DNA of 64,000 bases from Chionis minor (Eukaryota > Chordata > Aves > Charadriiformes > Chionididae). Below the pieces are notes generated by a model, which saw only the letters and a list, made by a program, of their open reading frames with translations, was not told where the DNA came from and did no database searches. Below, piece after piece: positions 1 to 15,420 of the stretch. The translations under genes and the position numbers were made by a program. Within the stretch, counting starts at the first letter, position 1. Each line of letters begins with the position of its first letter. Where the stretch lies: the NCBI GenBank assembly GCA_013398295.1, contig VZSF01004749.1, positions 441,757 through 505,756 on the forward strand, given 5' to 3'.

Positions 1-1827
1 GGAGTAGGAAAGAAATTCAGCACATGAACAGGGCAGACACACAATGTAGTGCAGTGCTTTGCAGAGCCCTACAAAGCACATTACAGTTGGATTCATGGAA
101 TACATGAATTCAAAGTACTCGCTATATAGGTCTTATAATTTATTAAAGTTTATATTCTAAATAAAACCATTAAGTCAGTCCCAGTTGAAATGTATATGGT
201 TCCAAAGAAGCCCTACAAACTCAGCAAAACCTTCAACATTTTCTATGCATCTTTCCCACCCACGTCCTTATTTATTTCCATTACACGTTATTCAGGTTCC
301 AACTCTACAAACTGCTATGCATTTTTAAATTTTCATCATACAAGTAGTGCCACTGAGCTTAACAGGACCAACGCTACTAGCATAACTAGTGATGCACATA
401 TGAACGTATGAGCTGAGGGATTTATACTGCAATATCCTTGGGGCAAGGAATATGGATTTGTCTACATTTTACAAAGCAGCACATAATTTTGCTGGCAAAC
501 AGAAAATAAAGATTTCGGGTTTAAAATTTTCATAGATCATGAATGTGAAAGATAACCCCACCGTTACACTATTACCAGCAAGCCCAAAGAGGATAGGAGA
601 AAGCCCAGAAAAGGCTCTGTAGTGTGTCAGATGAAAAGAATGTCCACAATCTTTTTGTCTGATAATGGTCATCAGGAAAAGTACTATACAACCTATGAGA
701 CAAGAAATTTGTGATTAATTGGAAGACTAATCAGGAACCAATTTTTCCGGCTAGCCATTCTCAATGTGTCTTTTTCTACTTTCGTCAAAAGCAAAGGAGA
801 TCCAATAAAATAAGAACAGAATATATTACTTCTATTTAAAAAAAAGGCAAATCCAAAACTGGTTTCAGTTACAGTAACTATTCCTCCCTTACCCTTTTTT
901 ATTAACTGAATACACTTAACAGTAGGAAAAGGGTAAAAATTACATACAGAGGCACTAATCAAATTCACTATCAGAGAAACAAGCAATAATTAGCCCGAGA
1001 ATGAATTTCTCCCTGGTATTTCAGTATATATACTGTAACAGATATTCAAGATTATTTCTAGGTTTGAACAGTAAAATTTATCCTTCATATGCAGAAAGTG
1101 CAGCAAATTCTCTGATAATATAAGAGTGAAGGAGAACCTTGATAATTGTAATTACCAAGAAACTTGTCTTGGGTTTCTAAACTCAACCAATAACAAGGTA
1201 CACAAAGCAAGCAAGACACATAGAAACAGAAGCCAAGGCTAGTTCAGCAAAATTATACCTTAGCTAGGATTGCAGAGTTTGGTTTCACTACCAAGTATTA
1301 GCAAGCGTGTTTCACTAACTTTTGTAAGATAAACTGATTATTACCATGACATTTCAACCACATGCAAAAAAGTAAGGCTACACCACAGCAGAAATGTGCT
1401 ATCAGCTCAACAGTGGTGATCTTGAGAAAGAGCTTTTCCAGTTTATACTAATGGGCTTTTTTCATGATCTGAAAATAGTTTTATTCCCTTATGTCAAATA
1501 ATGTTTATGTTTGAATTATGTATCTGTAATGTGTACCATACCACAAAAAGGGAGACATGATGCAAAAACATGACTTTACAGACATGGCTTTACCATCACA
1601 CAGTATTGCTTTATAAATAATGCTGAAGTAAACAGAATCTGCATATAAATAACAATTCTCACATTGACTGTTAAATACATTGACAGAACCAAGCAGCAGC
1701 AAAACGTTGCTTATCATAAAAATATCTCTGCTTTTATTGTAAATATATAAACAAAGTATTTATTTTTGTAACCATCAAAGCATTGAGGCAGCTGACTCTT
1801 GATTTTGTCTGAGGAGTCTATAAATAA

Positions 1828-1874
1828 AGGAAGAGGGGGGAAAAAAAAAAAGAGGGGAGGGGAAAAAAAAAGAC
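1828..1874. repeat. Polypurine tract
   Basis: About 45 bases of uninterrupted A and G (GGAAGAGGGGGG, A-run, GAGGGGAGGGG, A-run). Such tracts can form triplex or G-rich structures; on the transcribed sense strand they read as polypyrimidine. Confidence 0.8.
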
Positions 1875-2164
1875 ACAAGTGAGTTTTCACACTATTGACA
1901 AGGCTTATAATCCAGAAAAATCTGCTGTGCGAGCCAAGGCACGGCAACATAGTGTTTAGGCACATTGAGGAGAAATGCTTGTAAATTCCACTGGTTCAAT
2001 GAGCAGAGACACAGTTTTCATAATTTTATCATTGTGCTCCACGGCTGAGCGGCTGTCAGGCCAATGGCAAGGCACAGGTTCCCATTTGAATGACATATGG
2101 GTTCACCCAACCAGAGAGATGTTAGAGCATTAAATACCACAAACAGACAGGACGAGAATACAAA

Positions 2165-2300
2165 AAGCCAAATTAGCGCTCGCGCAATGGCGCGCTCCAG
2201 CAGGGACCTGGCTGCTCCCGCCCAGTGCCTCCGCCAGGTCCCCGGCGTCGGGAAAGCCATCTCCTCACGGATAACAGCCTCTCGCCTCACGCAAGTGAAA
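2165..2300. other. Small CpG cluster in intron 2
   Basis: A short GC-rich run with closely spaced CpGs (GCGCTCGCGCAATGGCGCGC and CCCCGGCGTCGG) within AT-rich sequence. Frames of 87-95 codons overlap it on both strands without recognisable products. It may be a small regulatory island. Confidence 0.3.
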
Positions 2301-5300
2301 GACACACTGAAAAACAGTACTTCAAAGGGCAGAGGGAAAATAAGAAAACGTGTATTTTAAAACACTGGGAAACATACATTGAGGTATGTGGGGAGAGAGA
2401 AGCGAGCAGGAATTACCATTTCCCACAGTAATTCTAAAAAAAAGCCATGGAAAATACATTTTACCTTTGCGGAAAGCTGTTCTTCAGACAGAAGTGTTTA
2501 ACATGTTATATAAACATATTATGCAGTGAAATGTAAAACACAGGGGGATTTTCATCACATTTATTGCATTTGTTAGCCAAAATGTAGTAGTCCTGTAATC
2601 GCTGCCGCTGCTGCAGTAAAACACCTCAGTTATATTAACAAAAAAGTGCTTTCAGCCTGGCTTATTGAAGGGGAAAGAGATTATATTGAACAACTCAGAC
2701 CTTAACAAAACAACAAAAAAACAAACAAAACCCTCCAAAGAACTGCAGATGAGCACGGGACTGATTTCGACTGGCAATTCCCTGTCCTTTGACATCCTCC
2801 TTTGTGAGCAAACCCAAGCCAAGTCACACAAATTGCCAAACGCTGCCCAAGACGCGAGCCGTCCCCTCCCAGCGCGAGGCGGTGGAGCCTCACGTGAGCC
2901 ACAGGAACACCCACCACCTCTCCGGAGGAAAGTTTGGGACTTTGGGGAGCTGACGGAGGAATTGCATTGGCAATTTTCAGACTTCGGTCAATAAATATAA
3001 GTCAAGAAGTTCACCCATCACGGTGTATGATGAACAATGCCCTTGCACAGCAGGGTTTGCCAAAGCAAAAGCAGGTAACGAGCAGATAACAGACCCTGCC
3101 TGCTTCCAGGCAGCTTCTGGGGCAAGGACTGAGCGGGCACCCTCGCCCCTGCCCCTCGTTGCTCCTAACAATTCCGGTACATCCTAGAGATGGTGCCTTC
3201 CACTGACTTCAAGGGAATTTTTCTTCTCAGTCTTTCTGTGCTCTATTTTCACTCTGCAGATCTCTCTCAAGACATGCTCTCTTTAGTTGAGGTGGGTTTT
3301 TTTGTTTGTTTTAATACTACCAGGATCCTCTTCTGTTTGTACTGCATTTTTCATTTGTTTTACCCTTTCAGTACTACCAGTATCATCGGTCTATGCAGAA
3401 GATGTGGGAGACCTCACTGGCATCTGCAACACTCTCCAACTATAAACTGAAATGACCAGGAGGGAAGATTATCATTAAACATTCACTCAAAATAGCTGTT
3501 TAGGTTGAGGGTCCTGATTAATTACTGCAACTCAGAAGCCAGCAATGGTCTCTTCCCAAGCAAGAAATAACTAGCCAACAAGAGCAGCAATCCATAATAG
3601 TCTTTATTAAAGAGTTACTTAATCACTTGCAATTTATTTTTTAAGTGGCTGGATTTGTACTTTACTGGCAAAAAGTTGGTTTGCTTTTCCTTGAAAAAAC
3701 CCTACTTTTTAGGACAACAAAGAATTGTTAGGAAAAACAACAATAAAACCTTCCCCCCGTTCCCCCCTTAAAAATTCCAGCAGAACACCACCATCTGCCG
3801 CCTCTTATTTCTTTTCAGTATCTCCAAAATACATCACCCCATAGATCCCAGTAAACTGTATTACAGATTAAGCTCTGCCTCAAGGTTTATCCCAGAAGTA
3901 TCTTTTCACTTCTGAATTTGTTTTGCCCGAGAACTTCATACTCCAGCAGGACTTTTGATTGGACACATGCAGCTACTATCTTCCAACCTTCTTTCCTTGT
4001 AGTTAATTACTAAGAACCTATTTCTGGACAATGTACACCAAAATACCAAAAGCAAGCCCCTCAGCTCAGGAAAAACCCCAAACAAATCCATTGAAATATT
4101 TCCCTAATTGTTCTTCATATAAGCAAGCAGTATGCCACCTGAAAGGATAAGATGAAGAGCGAATGAATCAGAGACTGTGAAATGTATTCCTTAGTTATTC
4201 TAACATCTAACAGTAGAAAATTATTTCAAAGCTACCAATACACGCACAGAATAGTGCTGGCAAAACACAAGAAAAGTGGATATGAAGCAGAATTGTCGGT
4301 GATGTCCTCCTTAAAACACTATCTTACACGAACGACTCTCATAGCCTCTAGGCTAATCCATTCCCATGTTCTGTGTTGGAAGATGATACTCATATTAAAA
4401 GATCCATCAAAGCCCGCCCTACCTCAGACAAGGGAAAAGAAGGCAGCACAGCTAATGGAGAGAAACCCTCCGAGCCATAGACAGAGCATCTCTCCCCTTG
4501 CCATTATCTCTCCCCACTCTACCATGCTAAGGGAAGTTGGCAAACAGAGACAGAACTCCCAATTCTAAAAACACATAAGCTTTCAAAAAGCTTAGGAAGT
4601 GAGGAGAGTAAGGCCAAAGACTAATAGGATTGTCAGAGCTCAGCAAAGTGCAGGACAAAGGGAAAAGATGTAAAATCAATGTCTATGACACCCTTTTCTT
4701 AAAAGTTAAAAATTTTAACTACATGGATGCAAATTTCAATGCCTGATATGGAGATGTGAGAAGTCCTGAGGGTTAGTTTGGGGTGTGTTGTTTTGGTTTT
4801 TTAATAAAGTGCACTACCCAAAGCATGGCAGAAATTAAGAGTGATTTTAGAAGTTTTCAACTCAGAATGAAAGCAATTTTTTACACATACACTCACAGAA
4901 ATAAAAAAACCCAGTCTGTCAAAACATAAAACTGGAAAAGCTAAAAAATCTGAATATTTAGACTTGACTATAATTGTGAAGAACATACAAGCTATACATT
5001 ACAACTGAAAAAACCCACTGAAAAGTAAAACCTTATTCTGAAAAAAACTAAAATAAACAGAACTTTTCAACTCCCTCCCCCTCCAAAATACTTCTTTTGA
5101 AAACAATCTTCTTTCAAAGATAGTTAAATTATGACAAAAAATTCACTGCCTTGCAGAAAACTACGCTCACCATGTTTTCCAACAGCTTACAGGTATCCAA
5201 ACTAATGCATTGCAACATATCATCCTACTTAGGTGAAATGTGGAAATATTCAAAATTAATAAGCACCTAGTAGAGATAAAAGTAATACAGACTTACAACA

Positions 5301-8300
5301 GACTTAGGCAGCACAAAGATAAGCATACTGAGTTAAATTTATACATCTTATTATAGTTTGTTTAATGCAGTGTCCATAAACCTGTAGGCAGATACACACT
5401 AAACTGAGTCAGAGTGGAACATGAGTTTCTTGGACGCTAACACAATTTTAACATGGAAAAATGCTGTCCCCATCTACAGAGCTCTAAAACATCGAAGGTC
5501 CTTTTCTAACTCTTTTCTCTGGAACATAAGCAACTAGATACCAATAAAATGAACAAATCATTCTCACAAAATTAATGAAACCAAAGTTATGGTTTTACTA
5601 AATCAACTGGTACTCGTCTCTTTCCAAAATTACTCCAAAATCAAAGACACCAAACACTTGAGTAGCACTGGTGAAGATGTTTCCCAGTCAGAAAGGAACG
5701 CAGCTCGATGCTTAATGTTCGGGCTGCACACCTCAGGGGCTTTTCAAAGACAAAGAGATTTCAGCCGAACCCTGAGCTCCAAGGAGGACAAAGCCTCAGA
5801 AGCTACTGCCTCTCCCACACCAGGGCAGCAAAGCCCCTGCGTGAATACCATCTGAACTTCCAACCAGAGGTATGACAATAAATAAATATGGCTCATCTAA
5901 CACTCACCAGCACACACTTGAAAAAACCAGAAGGATTTCTTTCTCGAGTTTTAAGGACAGTATCTGACTGCTTGCATCCACTTCTACTCTCTGACCCAAT
6001 TTGTGTAATGGACGGAAATGGTAAGAGCTCCACCATTGTGAACAGCTGTAAAAATGAACAGCTGTCGTCATCCTTCATCTAGCTCAACAAAGACATAAAG
6101 AGTCAGGGCTGCACCCACTCACTCCATCTTCAGTGCTTTTTCAACTGATGACCCAGAGGTACTCAATGGACTGACAGAGAGACAAGGACTGGAGAGGGGG
6201 TGGACAGAGGGAAGCATATTAACAAGGCAATGATGCCAGTACTTCAAACGTATTTTTTCACTTATCATGAACTGCGATACTCAGTAATAAAGCCATTTCG
6301 AGATTAAGGGTATACTTGGGAAAATACCCTGTATTTCTGCTTTCAGGGCCATTGAGATAAACACCTAAGTCCCACAGGAAGATAAATAAGTCTTCGGCAT
6401 TCGCCCAGAAGAAGGAAGGTTTCAGGTATTATGATGTAAAACTGCACTGAAAATACAGGCTAGGCAGAGAGTTAATGATAGTTTGATAGACCTGATTAAA
6501 AAAAAAAACCAAAACCAAAAACACATGGATAGATGGCAGTCAGTGCCTATTACTGCAAGGCTTGGATAGGATTATTTTAATTAATGTTCTACCTAAACTC
6601 TTACTTCAATAGCTACTAATTACCATTAAGAACTACCAGCTATATCTGCCGATTAAACATTTCTTCCCACCCCAAGACCCAATTTTAGAAGCTGCTTCTA
6701 CAACAAATTATTTGTTATACTGTTTATGGTACCATAGAAACCTTTGCATCCTTTTAAATTTGCGGTAAGATTCTTTGATGTAGGTCCTTTAAACAAAAAC
6801 CAACTTGTTGAACAGATACTCACAAAACAAATGCCTCTCTACTGTATGACCAAAGAAGAGTGTGAAAAAGTGTCAAAATACTACACAACTTTATAGCAAA
6901 ATTACAAGACTCTCAGTACTTGATGCAATCTTCAGACTGACTTAAATCCTGTAGCTTTCTCTCTTTGTTTCTGAATACACTTAAGAACAGAGAAATAGAA
7001 AAGACCTTGTCTTGAAGATGCAATTTTTTGTAGATTGATGTATTCTCTTTTAAAGGGATATAATTTTACAATTCCTCACAGGTGAGATAGTGGGTTTAAT
7101 ATCTAAAGGAAAGTACATATTTGTCTTTATGTCAATCTACATGAAAGAAAAATCACTGGGAAAGTAACAATAAAATACATGCACCGCAAGGATCCATCTA
7201 CATTCCTATTTTGTGGCTCAGATTTGACGTATTATTTGCCCTACTCAGAAATGGAGTATTTCTGTATACACACACATAAATCTTGACAAAAAGATCTTAT
7301 TTCAGTCACGCTGATCCTATTTTTAAATTTATTTAATACTCAGCTATAAAAGGAGAATACTATTTTATAATTGAAAAGGACATCAAAGTTGAGAAATATT
7401 CCTGATTGAAAACACTATCTAGATGGATAAAAGAAAAATCCTACTGTGTTTCTTCTAAAAATCAATAGAATAAGATATGTATGTATGTACAGAGTCTGGA
7501 TAAACTAATAAACGAATTGCAACAAGAACAAAAGTCTTACTAGTTTCCACACACGCACACTTTACATCTCAATCATGTTTTTCCCCACAGTATTGTGAAT
7601 TTAATAGAAACTACACCGTGTATATCTATGAGATGTTTTAGTTAAGAATTTTTACATCTGTTTCAAGAGATAAACAATTATACAGGCCTGCAGTTAGGAG
7701 AGGGAGGGAGGGAATCTCTCATTTTGTACTGCTTAGCTGAGGAACTCCATGAGAACATATTGTAATATAGCCAAAACAATAGCATTGTATTACTATATGC
7801 TACCTCTCCCTTAAGAAACGGTGAAGAACAAAAAAATAAATTTAAAACCAGCCAAATGCTTTATATCAATTCTGATACAAAAGTGACTATTAGAACAGAT
7901 ACAGTACTTCAGACAAAATTTTTTAACATTTGCTTTCTCCATCTGTCTTTTTTGAAGCCTTATTTCATTGGTGAGTCAGATTTTGGACAACATTTGATGT
8001 GATGCCATTTAAAAAGAAAGAGAAATTAGAATTAGGAAGAGATTTTATGGAATAAGTTCTGCCACAATCCAAGGCAGATCTGGAATATGACAACATATTT
8101 ACGTCAAATAACAGTCTGCTTGATGTTTAGATTCTTAGGATCTATTTAGGAAATGTGAAGAAAAAGAATAAAGCTTTCCAAGTAGTCTTAAGGAACTTAG
8201 ATTCCAGTGCATATAACATCGTATAAGAAAATTAATAGATACATGAATTTAATGAAATGATCCCGTGATTGCCTGTTGCTGTTATACACAGAGGAGCAAT

Positions 8301-11300
8301 CATATGCTGGTAGCAGATCTCTGTCGTTAGAGTGACTTCTGCAATTTTTCTTTTCCACATACAAAAGCCACTACGCATCTACAAAGACGGTAGCAAGAGG
8401 GCCAGCTGCTAGGGGGTTTACTCTTGTTATTCACCTTCACGATCGATGTTGTACAGGTTCTTCTCTCCACCAGAACTAAGGAGAGAAAAAAACATTTCAA
8501 ACACAGGATGGAGCAGATGGCATTTTGGTGAGTGAACGTCCTGTACAGAGACCAAGTTCACAGGTAGGAGTGAAAAAAAAGTACTAGCCTCTCTATTAGG
8601 AACGCCTACCTAAACAATGCTTTTCTAACAGGCTGCCAAAATATGCCAAATTAAAGCCAAAACTTCTTGTGCAGTGACCTCATTACTTCTCACAAATGGG
8701 ACTGGAGAACACAAAATCCTACGCTAATGTATTTTATAATATGTATCAGTCAGTTGTCGTCCTTCTGAATATCTTTGGTTTGAAAAGTAGTCAGACAATG
8801 CATCTTGGCAAATGCTGTTCTCCAAAACCAGAAGAAAATAATGGAAACTTATCAATTTCTTTTAAACATTTATTAAGTGCAGAATGGAACTGCTGGACAG
8901 AAGAGCACAAGGCATCGCCGCACAGCTTTGGCAGACCGAGTCATAGCCAGCAGTATGCCTTATTCAAGGACGTGAGCCTGAACTAGCAAATTACTGCTTA
9001 TTTTCAAATTGCTCTGACTGTGGCAATGCAGCAAAGCAAGCCCATCTAACTGCCAAGTGCCAGAGATTCACCCTCCTCTCCATCCTCCCGGCACACATAA
9101 CCCACTTTTTTTTTTTTTGCATGTCCCCAGCACCAGCCGAGCCCCAAGCTCAGCCATTTCAGCACACTAAACCAGCAGAAAACTAAATCTCCTCCCTTCC
9201 TTCCCATCAAAAAAAGGAAAGTCTCCCACCCGTTCAGTGAATCACCGCTAAGCTCCGCTAAAATTAGCAAGGCCTGTACTGATCCACAGGGAAAGCCCGA
9301 GATCCAAACCAAATCCGTGTGCCGCAAGGAAGAGAGAACTGTCCAAATTTAAGGAAACCATTTCCCATATCCCCCTGATTCTGACTCAGGATTTTTAACA
9401 CCAGCAAAACGCCACGTAACAGCAATGTGATTGATGCATGCTGTATTTTGCATCAGGCAAAGCATAAAAAGCTTAAGAAAGTCTCAGAAGCATTAAAAAA
9501 AAAAAACACTCCAACATCTAAGACACATTAAATACATATAGACACATATACACTTAACACAGATATCCTCACTGAATTTTTAAGTAATTAGTCCTTCATC
9601 TGAAAATCTCAAGTAATTCATAATGATATATAAAATATACTGGTGAAGCTGACAAGTATCACCACCTCAGTAGAGACAGCATATAAAATCTTTCATTCCA
9701 GTCTATGGCAGAGTGATGAAGCCCACCGCTTACTCTCAGCATTTTAGAACAAACTCTCCCTACACAGAATTACATTTTGTCCGTTTATCTTCTCCTACCG
9801 ATCTAGTTTACCAAATATTTTTTCCATTTCCTTTCTTCCAAATACATTGTAATGTGTCTAGCACACTGTAGTTTTTGAAGCACTTGGGTAGTCAACGCAC
9901 ATATATATAATCTGGTTTTCAAAGCATAACGTGCCTTGAGGGATGTGAAAGGTGTTAAGAAAAATAAATAAGGCAGCAAGAGTTTTTAGTTCAGCCAACC
10001 AGCCTAAAGTTACATTTTTCTAAGTACTTTTATGTATTCTTAGACACTTTTAAGTATGTGTTAAAGGCACAGAAACAATAAAGAATTTGTATTTTTCTGT
10101 AAGCCCTGAAAACCTCTGTAGCTCCCTGGTGTAAATGCAGAGGGCAACGGATGAGGAAGAAAGACGGTCACCTTCTTACTCTAACTGGATTTGGGTGTTC
10201 AGCCTACTTAAGCTCTTCAGCAACAACTTACTTCAGTGGCTAAACCAATATTTAACAAACCCAACAACTTTGTAACAAAAGCTTGCTGAAACCACTGGCA
10301 GAGGAAAGCCAAAAATTATCTGAAAGTTAGAGACTACATAAATTCTTTAAAACCCTGTTATAAGAATATTGCCAGCACTCTTAAGACATAAAAGGCTGAC
10401 ATCTTATTTGTTCATTTTGAGCCCTGCATGTCTAGATGGTTAGAAAACCAAACAATAACATTTTAAATATTTTTTCCTGAAGTTTTGTATTTCAAGAACA
10501 GTTTTCTGAAACATGCAACTGTCTTGTAAGTGAAACAGCTCCAAAACAACCCAAAAGAGTTGCAGAAAACAAGGAGGGATGAAGGAGAAAGAAAAGCTTA
10601 GATGTCTAAAATATTGCCATTACTAAGGATATCAAGGTAAAAACTGAAGGGATGAATTGAAGGTATGCTCAGTGCTCAAAGCACATTTCTGAAATACAAG
10701 AGAACAATTTGTCAGAGAACATCTTCTCTTTATCTCCCTCAGAGGGTTGCAAGATTATTAATCTTCAGAGCACAAAACACTGCAAAACTACAATTCCCAA
10801 TGTACCCTGCAGCCCATTCAATTACCACAAGTACAAGAGTCCTTGCTAAAAGGAGGAGGATTAGTTTTAAGAAAACATAAACCGAGCTCTGGTCTGCAGT
10901 TCCCAGCTCGTCATGGTTGGACATATATTTTTCCCATGCTCTATTTCTCTTGCAGAAAAAGAGAAAATTAATTGACTGAGAGAGGCTGAATAATATTTTC
11001 AGTTTCCTGTGAAAGAACAATCTCAAGGTGATACTGCAAATACATAACCATTTTTGGAAAAGATTTTGGCAATGCCTTCAACACAACCCAATGTGGTACT
11101 GAAACAGTAACCTCACAGCAAATAGGGTATGTTCCTAGGTTTCCACTATGCCCCAAAATGCTTCTGCTGACCAACAGAAGAGACAAAACCCAAGCCGAAA
11201 TAATGAAGTGGCACCCCTGAGAAGGAACAAAACTTCCTGACATGGCTCAGAAAACGGGATCAAACCAGGACAAACCCTCTGCGCATTTGCGGCTGCGCCT

Positions 11301-11949
11301 GTGGCCCAGTGCTCTGGAGCCACACAGCAGCTTTTACGGACAGGCAAAACGTGTCATTTACTGCTGTAAGAGCCAGCATGCAGATGGCACACGCACACAC
11401 ACGTACAGATGGATGATACCATCTGAGACATGTGCATCCTTTCCAGGCCTGAGGTCACAGCTACCACACCAGGGTTTGATACGACACGTGTTACAATTAT
11501 GACTAACAGAAAGTGCAATTTCAGCTCAAACATCTCAGGTGCATCGTTTTCCCAGAAGGTTAAATGGCAAGGAGAGAGGGGAAGGGTGGTTGGGGGGGAA
11601 ATGCTTTAACCCCCATATTAGTGCTTCCCCATCACGTGGTTTGGTTGAGCTTCATGACCTCAGCTCCATCCCACTGCCTGGCTCCCCCACCCCACTCCCC
11701 AAGCTCAGGCGACTCAAGGGGCACGTTAATGGATGGAGCAGAGGGACGCCCCCACCACATATGCAGAAGCAGCTCTGGCAGCACCAGCCTGCCACCAAAG
11801 CCTCCACGGTGTCCAACAGTGCCAGAAAAGATGCACCTAGCCACCTGCAAAAGCAAAGATGCCTCCAGCGTAAGCCACGAGAATGCACAAACCATCAAAT
11901 AAAAGTAACTAATTAGAATTACTGCATCCACTACTTCTGCAGCAGAAGT

Positions 11950-11968
11950 AAAAAAAAAAAAAAAAAAA
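11950..11968. repeat. Poly-A run
   Basis: Nineteen consecutive A on the plus strand without a recognisable retrocopy upstream. Confidence 0.8.
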
Positions 11969-12540
11969 TCCACATCATACAGACCACCACTCTCCGGAAA
12001 GGCGAAGACGACAGCTTGGGAAGCATGCAGGGGAACCACCTGCCACTCCACAAAGAGGACAAGGGGTCTCACCCAGCAGGCGACCAACAGCAGCTTGTCT
12101 CACCAGAGCCCCAGCGGGTCAAAACTAGTTGGATTAAAAAAAGCAAAAACCTCTACCTTGCAGGAGATACAAACACCTGGGATTTGGTGCCTGCATCAGT
12201 TCCCACCCCATTCCCAAATTAACCAGCAAGGAGGGGGCAGATGACACGCACCAAATTTACTGCCTGGTACTGTAAGACCATTAATTTATCTTACAGCTAT
12301 TTTATTGGCACAACCCCCGCTCTCTAATGGCACTCTTTTCCTGACTATGAGAAATTATTAAGCAGTTTGTGCTAACTGCTTTCCCATCATGTTTCATTTC
12401 CAAACACCATGTTCTGTCAGTTTATTCCCATTCAACCTAAAGCGACTGTCAACGCAAATACAGATGACCTGTTCATTTTTATAATCCTCTAATCTTAACA
12501 GTAGTTTCCACCTCCCCTATGCCTTGGAATTTAACCAAGG

Positions 12541-12785
12541 ACTAACCAAACACAAGAAAACAAACAACCAACCTCCTTCCCTCCCCCCACCACCAACAAC
12601 AACAAAATTCAAACACCAGAACACTAGTAGATTAAAGCTCAACACTACAGGAAATACATTCTGCACATGTCATTGACCCATTTATCTTTGCTTGAGAAAA
12701 GACAAGAATTGTGGAAAATGGAAAAAACCCCCAACCAAAGGGGAAAAAAACCCAACCCCAAAAACAACCCCATCCCCTACAATGT
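12541..12785. repeat. A/C-rich low-complexity tracts
   Basis: Two stretches of the same kind, CAAACAACCAACC..CCCCCCACCACCAACAACAAC near 12555-12610 and AAAAAACCCCCAACC..AACCCCAAAAACAACCCC near 12720-12775, again A/C on the plus strand and G/T on the sense strand. Confidence 0.65.
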
Positions 12786-13909
12786 TTTATCTGTATATAA
12801 ACATTTTGCACCATAAATACGCACATTCTGTTTTTCTATGCCTGCTTATTCTACCAAATTTTAGCATTTAATCAGAAGCAGAGACTCTTGTTGAGGGGCT
12901 GAACCCTCACCTCTTTGCACCCACAAACTCGCATCCACACTGCTAACACTCTCAAAACGCAGCAAAATCCAGTAAAGATTGGGAGCTTTACTGCTCCAGT
13001 AAAGCACGGGAGGGTTAAAAAGAAAATAAGGAATCCCTGGAAATGGTCCTGCGCTGCAATTATGTAACTCGGTATCAAAGGTGCGAAAGCTAGAATGAAA
13101 ATATTTGATGTGACAGCTCTTCACCTCAGTTGTAGCATGCCCTATCTAAATAGCAGAAGAGCAGATGGTAATTTTCAAGCACATTTAGACCGGAATACAA
13201 ACGATACTTAAAAATAAATACATAAATAAACAAATAACAGCACACATGGAATAAATAAAGCAAAGCGCGTGTAGGGGGTAGAGGATGTCTTACTAGGCTA
13301 ACTGACATAGCTGGGAAAAAAACCCCACCACTGCACACACAAATTTGCAGTCACACAAGCCTTTCTTCAGATCTGACATTTACAATTTATTTCTAAGCTA
13401 AACCACCAAATTGTGGAGCAATACAAAGATGCATGCACTCGTCCCGGCAAAAGCTTTGAAGTTCATTAGTATTAAAATCTACAGCCCGGTAAGCTGTGAA
13501 AACTCTGTCCTTTCAAATGAAGCAGCTTTTTCAATACTTGTTTCGAAAATTTTAAGTAGACTGCATAAAATTTGTTGAAAAATCCACCACTACCTACAGA
13601 CTAAGACTACATCAGCTGCACCCTCAAACTCCAAATTATTTTGACAATAAGAAGCAATAAATCATTTTAATATTAATAAAAACAGGCTTCAAAATGTTGC
13701 TTGCTCCACAGATAATTCTGAATAGTTTTCCAACTGCCCAATCAAATAAATCAGTATCTGGGGTCACGGCAGAGGTGGATTTGCGAGCTATACATGGTCT
13801 GTATTTAATTGTCATAGCAAATCCCAGACTTAAAGCATCACTACGGCTGACAGAGCCAGGAACAGCCAGTGCCATTAGGAATCCACGCTGATGGGATGTT
13901 TCTGGTTAT

Positions 13910-13984
13910 GGAGATATATATACCACCATATATATGTATGTGTATACATAATATGCCTATGTATATGCGTGTATGTATATTATG
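13910..13984. repeat. (TA/TG)n-rich microsatellite
   Basis: Imperfect alternation of ATATATAT, GTATGTGTATAC and TATGTATAT units for about 70 bases. It has several small palindromes and low complexity. Confidence 0.8.
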
Positions 13985-15079
13985 TCAAAGATAGAATTTA
14001 ACAAAACTGGGACCAGATGAAGCGAAAGGACAGAAATACATGCTGAATTCTTCTTAAGGATCTACTAATCACCAGTATGGGTGGTGGAAGGGGATGCCCA
14101 CACACACCTTTCCCAATTCTCTTCATCTATCCAGTAGGCCAAGATGTTTTTCTGCCAGTCACCTTTTCGGGACAGCCACCTATTCTAAAAGGCAAGTAAA
14201 TGACAACCTACCACTGACACCTAAATGGAAACCGCTACAAGTTTTACACTTAAGTTGTGGTGTTTTTAAGGAAAAACACCCAGTTTGCCCACTTAGCTAA
14301 ATAAAACTTCTAAAACTGCTTTTACACATAGTATTCTAGCAAGGTACACGCATATACATGCCCATTCCAGTATACCAGTCTTCCAGGGCTACAGTAACAT
14401 CCCGTGTCAGTAAATTGTGAAAGAAAACTTAAAACTAATTGTGCCTTAATAAACCAGTGAGCACTCCTACCTCAATAATCCCGACTTCAACTGTTCCAAA
14501 ACCCTGATGCTTCATCCAGAGTGACAGCATCTGAAATTAAGACTTTCCTCTGCCTGCACAGCTACACAGCCCATCCATGCCCTCGCTGGTTCCTGTCACA
14601 GTGGTGGCACTGCTCCTCTCTGGTGCACCCACACCAGTTTGGCTGCCCTACACCACTTGGCGCTCTGCTTTGTCCCCGTCACCCCCGTGTGCGCCTCCCT
14701 TGGTTTCCGCTTCCCCTGCTCATCCTCACTCTTAAAAGCCGCCCCAGCTCATCTCCACACCTCCGACAACGTTGCCGTCTTAAGCAGGAACTTGCGAGCA
14801 ATCCAGCAAAACCCCCACTCCTCTGGAAACAAGCCTAGAGCCCTGGTGTGGAGGGGGGCAGTTTTCCTCATGATGGCAACAAGGCACATTTTGACCCAAC
14901 GTCAACCGAAGCTGAAAAGATTTCAAGACAAGACTCTATGAACAGGCGAAAAAAAAAAAAAGGCAATTAATTGTTGCGTCTACAGTTTAACTGTTTCCAC
15001 CTAATGTGCAAGAGCACATTTGTTCAAAGCACGCTAGAAGTCCAGCACATTTAAAACTTGGATTTCACTTCCACATTTT

Positions 15080-15420
15080 GCAAGAACACGATTTCTGCTC
15101 AATAAACATTATCTGGGTAAAATGCTACTGAATACGCAGCACCAGGTAGATATTTTATCATTTATTTGCAAGTATCATGCATTTTATAATAAATTAGCAT
15201 AACAGTTCAGCAGCAGAGTCAAAATTTGTACCCAAGCATCCTAATTACCTGGATTCTTTCTGTATCCCAACTCTAATGTGTTATCTCATTTGCTCATTAG
15301 CATGTAGTATACATACATTACTAAAGGCACACACAAATGAAATTATCATAAATATGTAACTACAGTTACATTTTTATTAGTTTTACAGAAATTTGAACAA
15401 AACCTGAACTATTAAAAGCC
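15080..15420. promoter_or_regulatory. Candidate conserved noncoding element
   Basis: Complex, repeat-free AT-rich sequence with motifs such as TTTATTTGCAAG, ATAAATTAGCATAAC, CCTAATTACCTGG and CATTTGCTCATTAGCATG, a grammar typical of POU and homeodomain-bound enhancers. Conservation is untested. Confidence 0.22.

Noticed and set aside
2018..2360. Frames of 95 and 87 codons over the 2.2 kb CpG cluster
   Set aside because: Opposite-strand frames created by local GC richness; neither product is recognisable.
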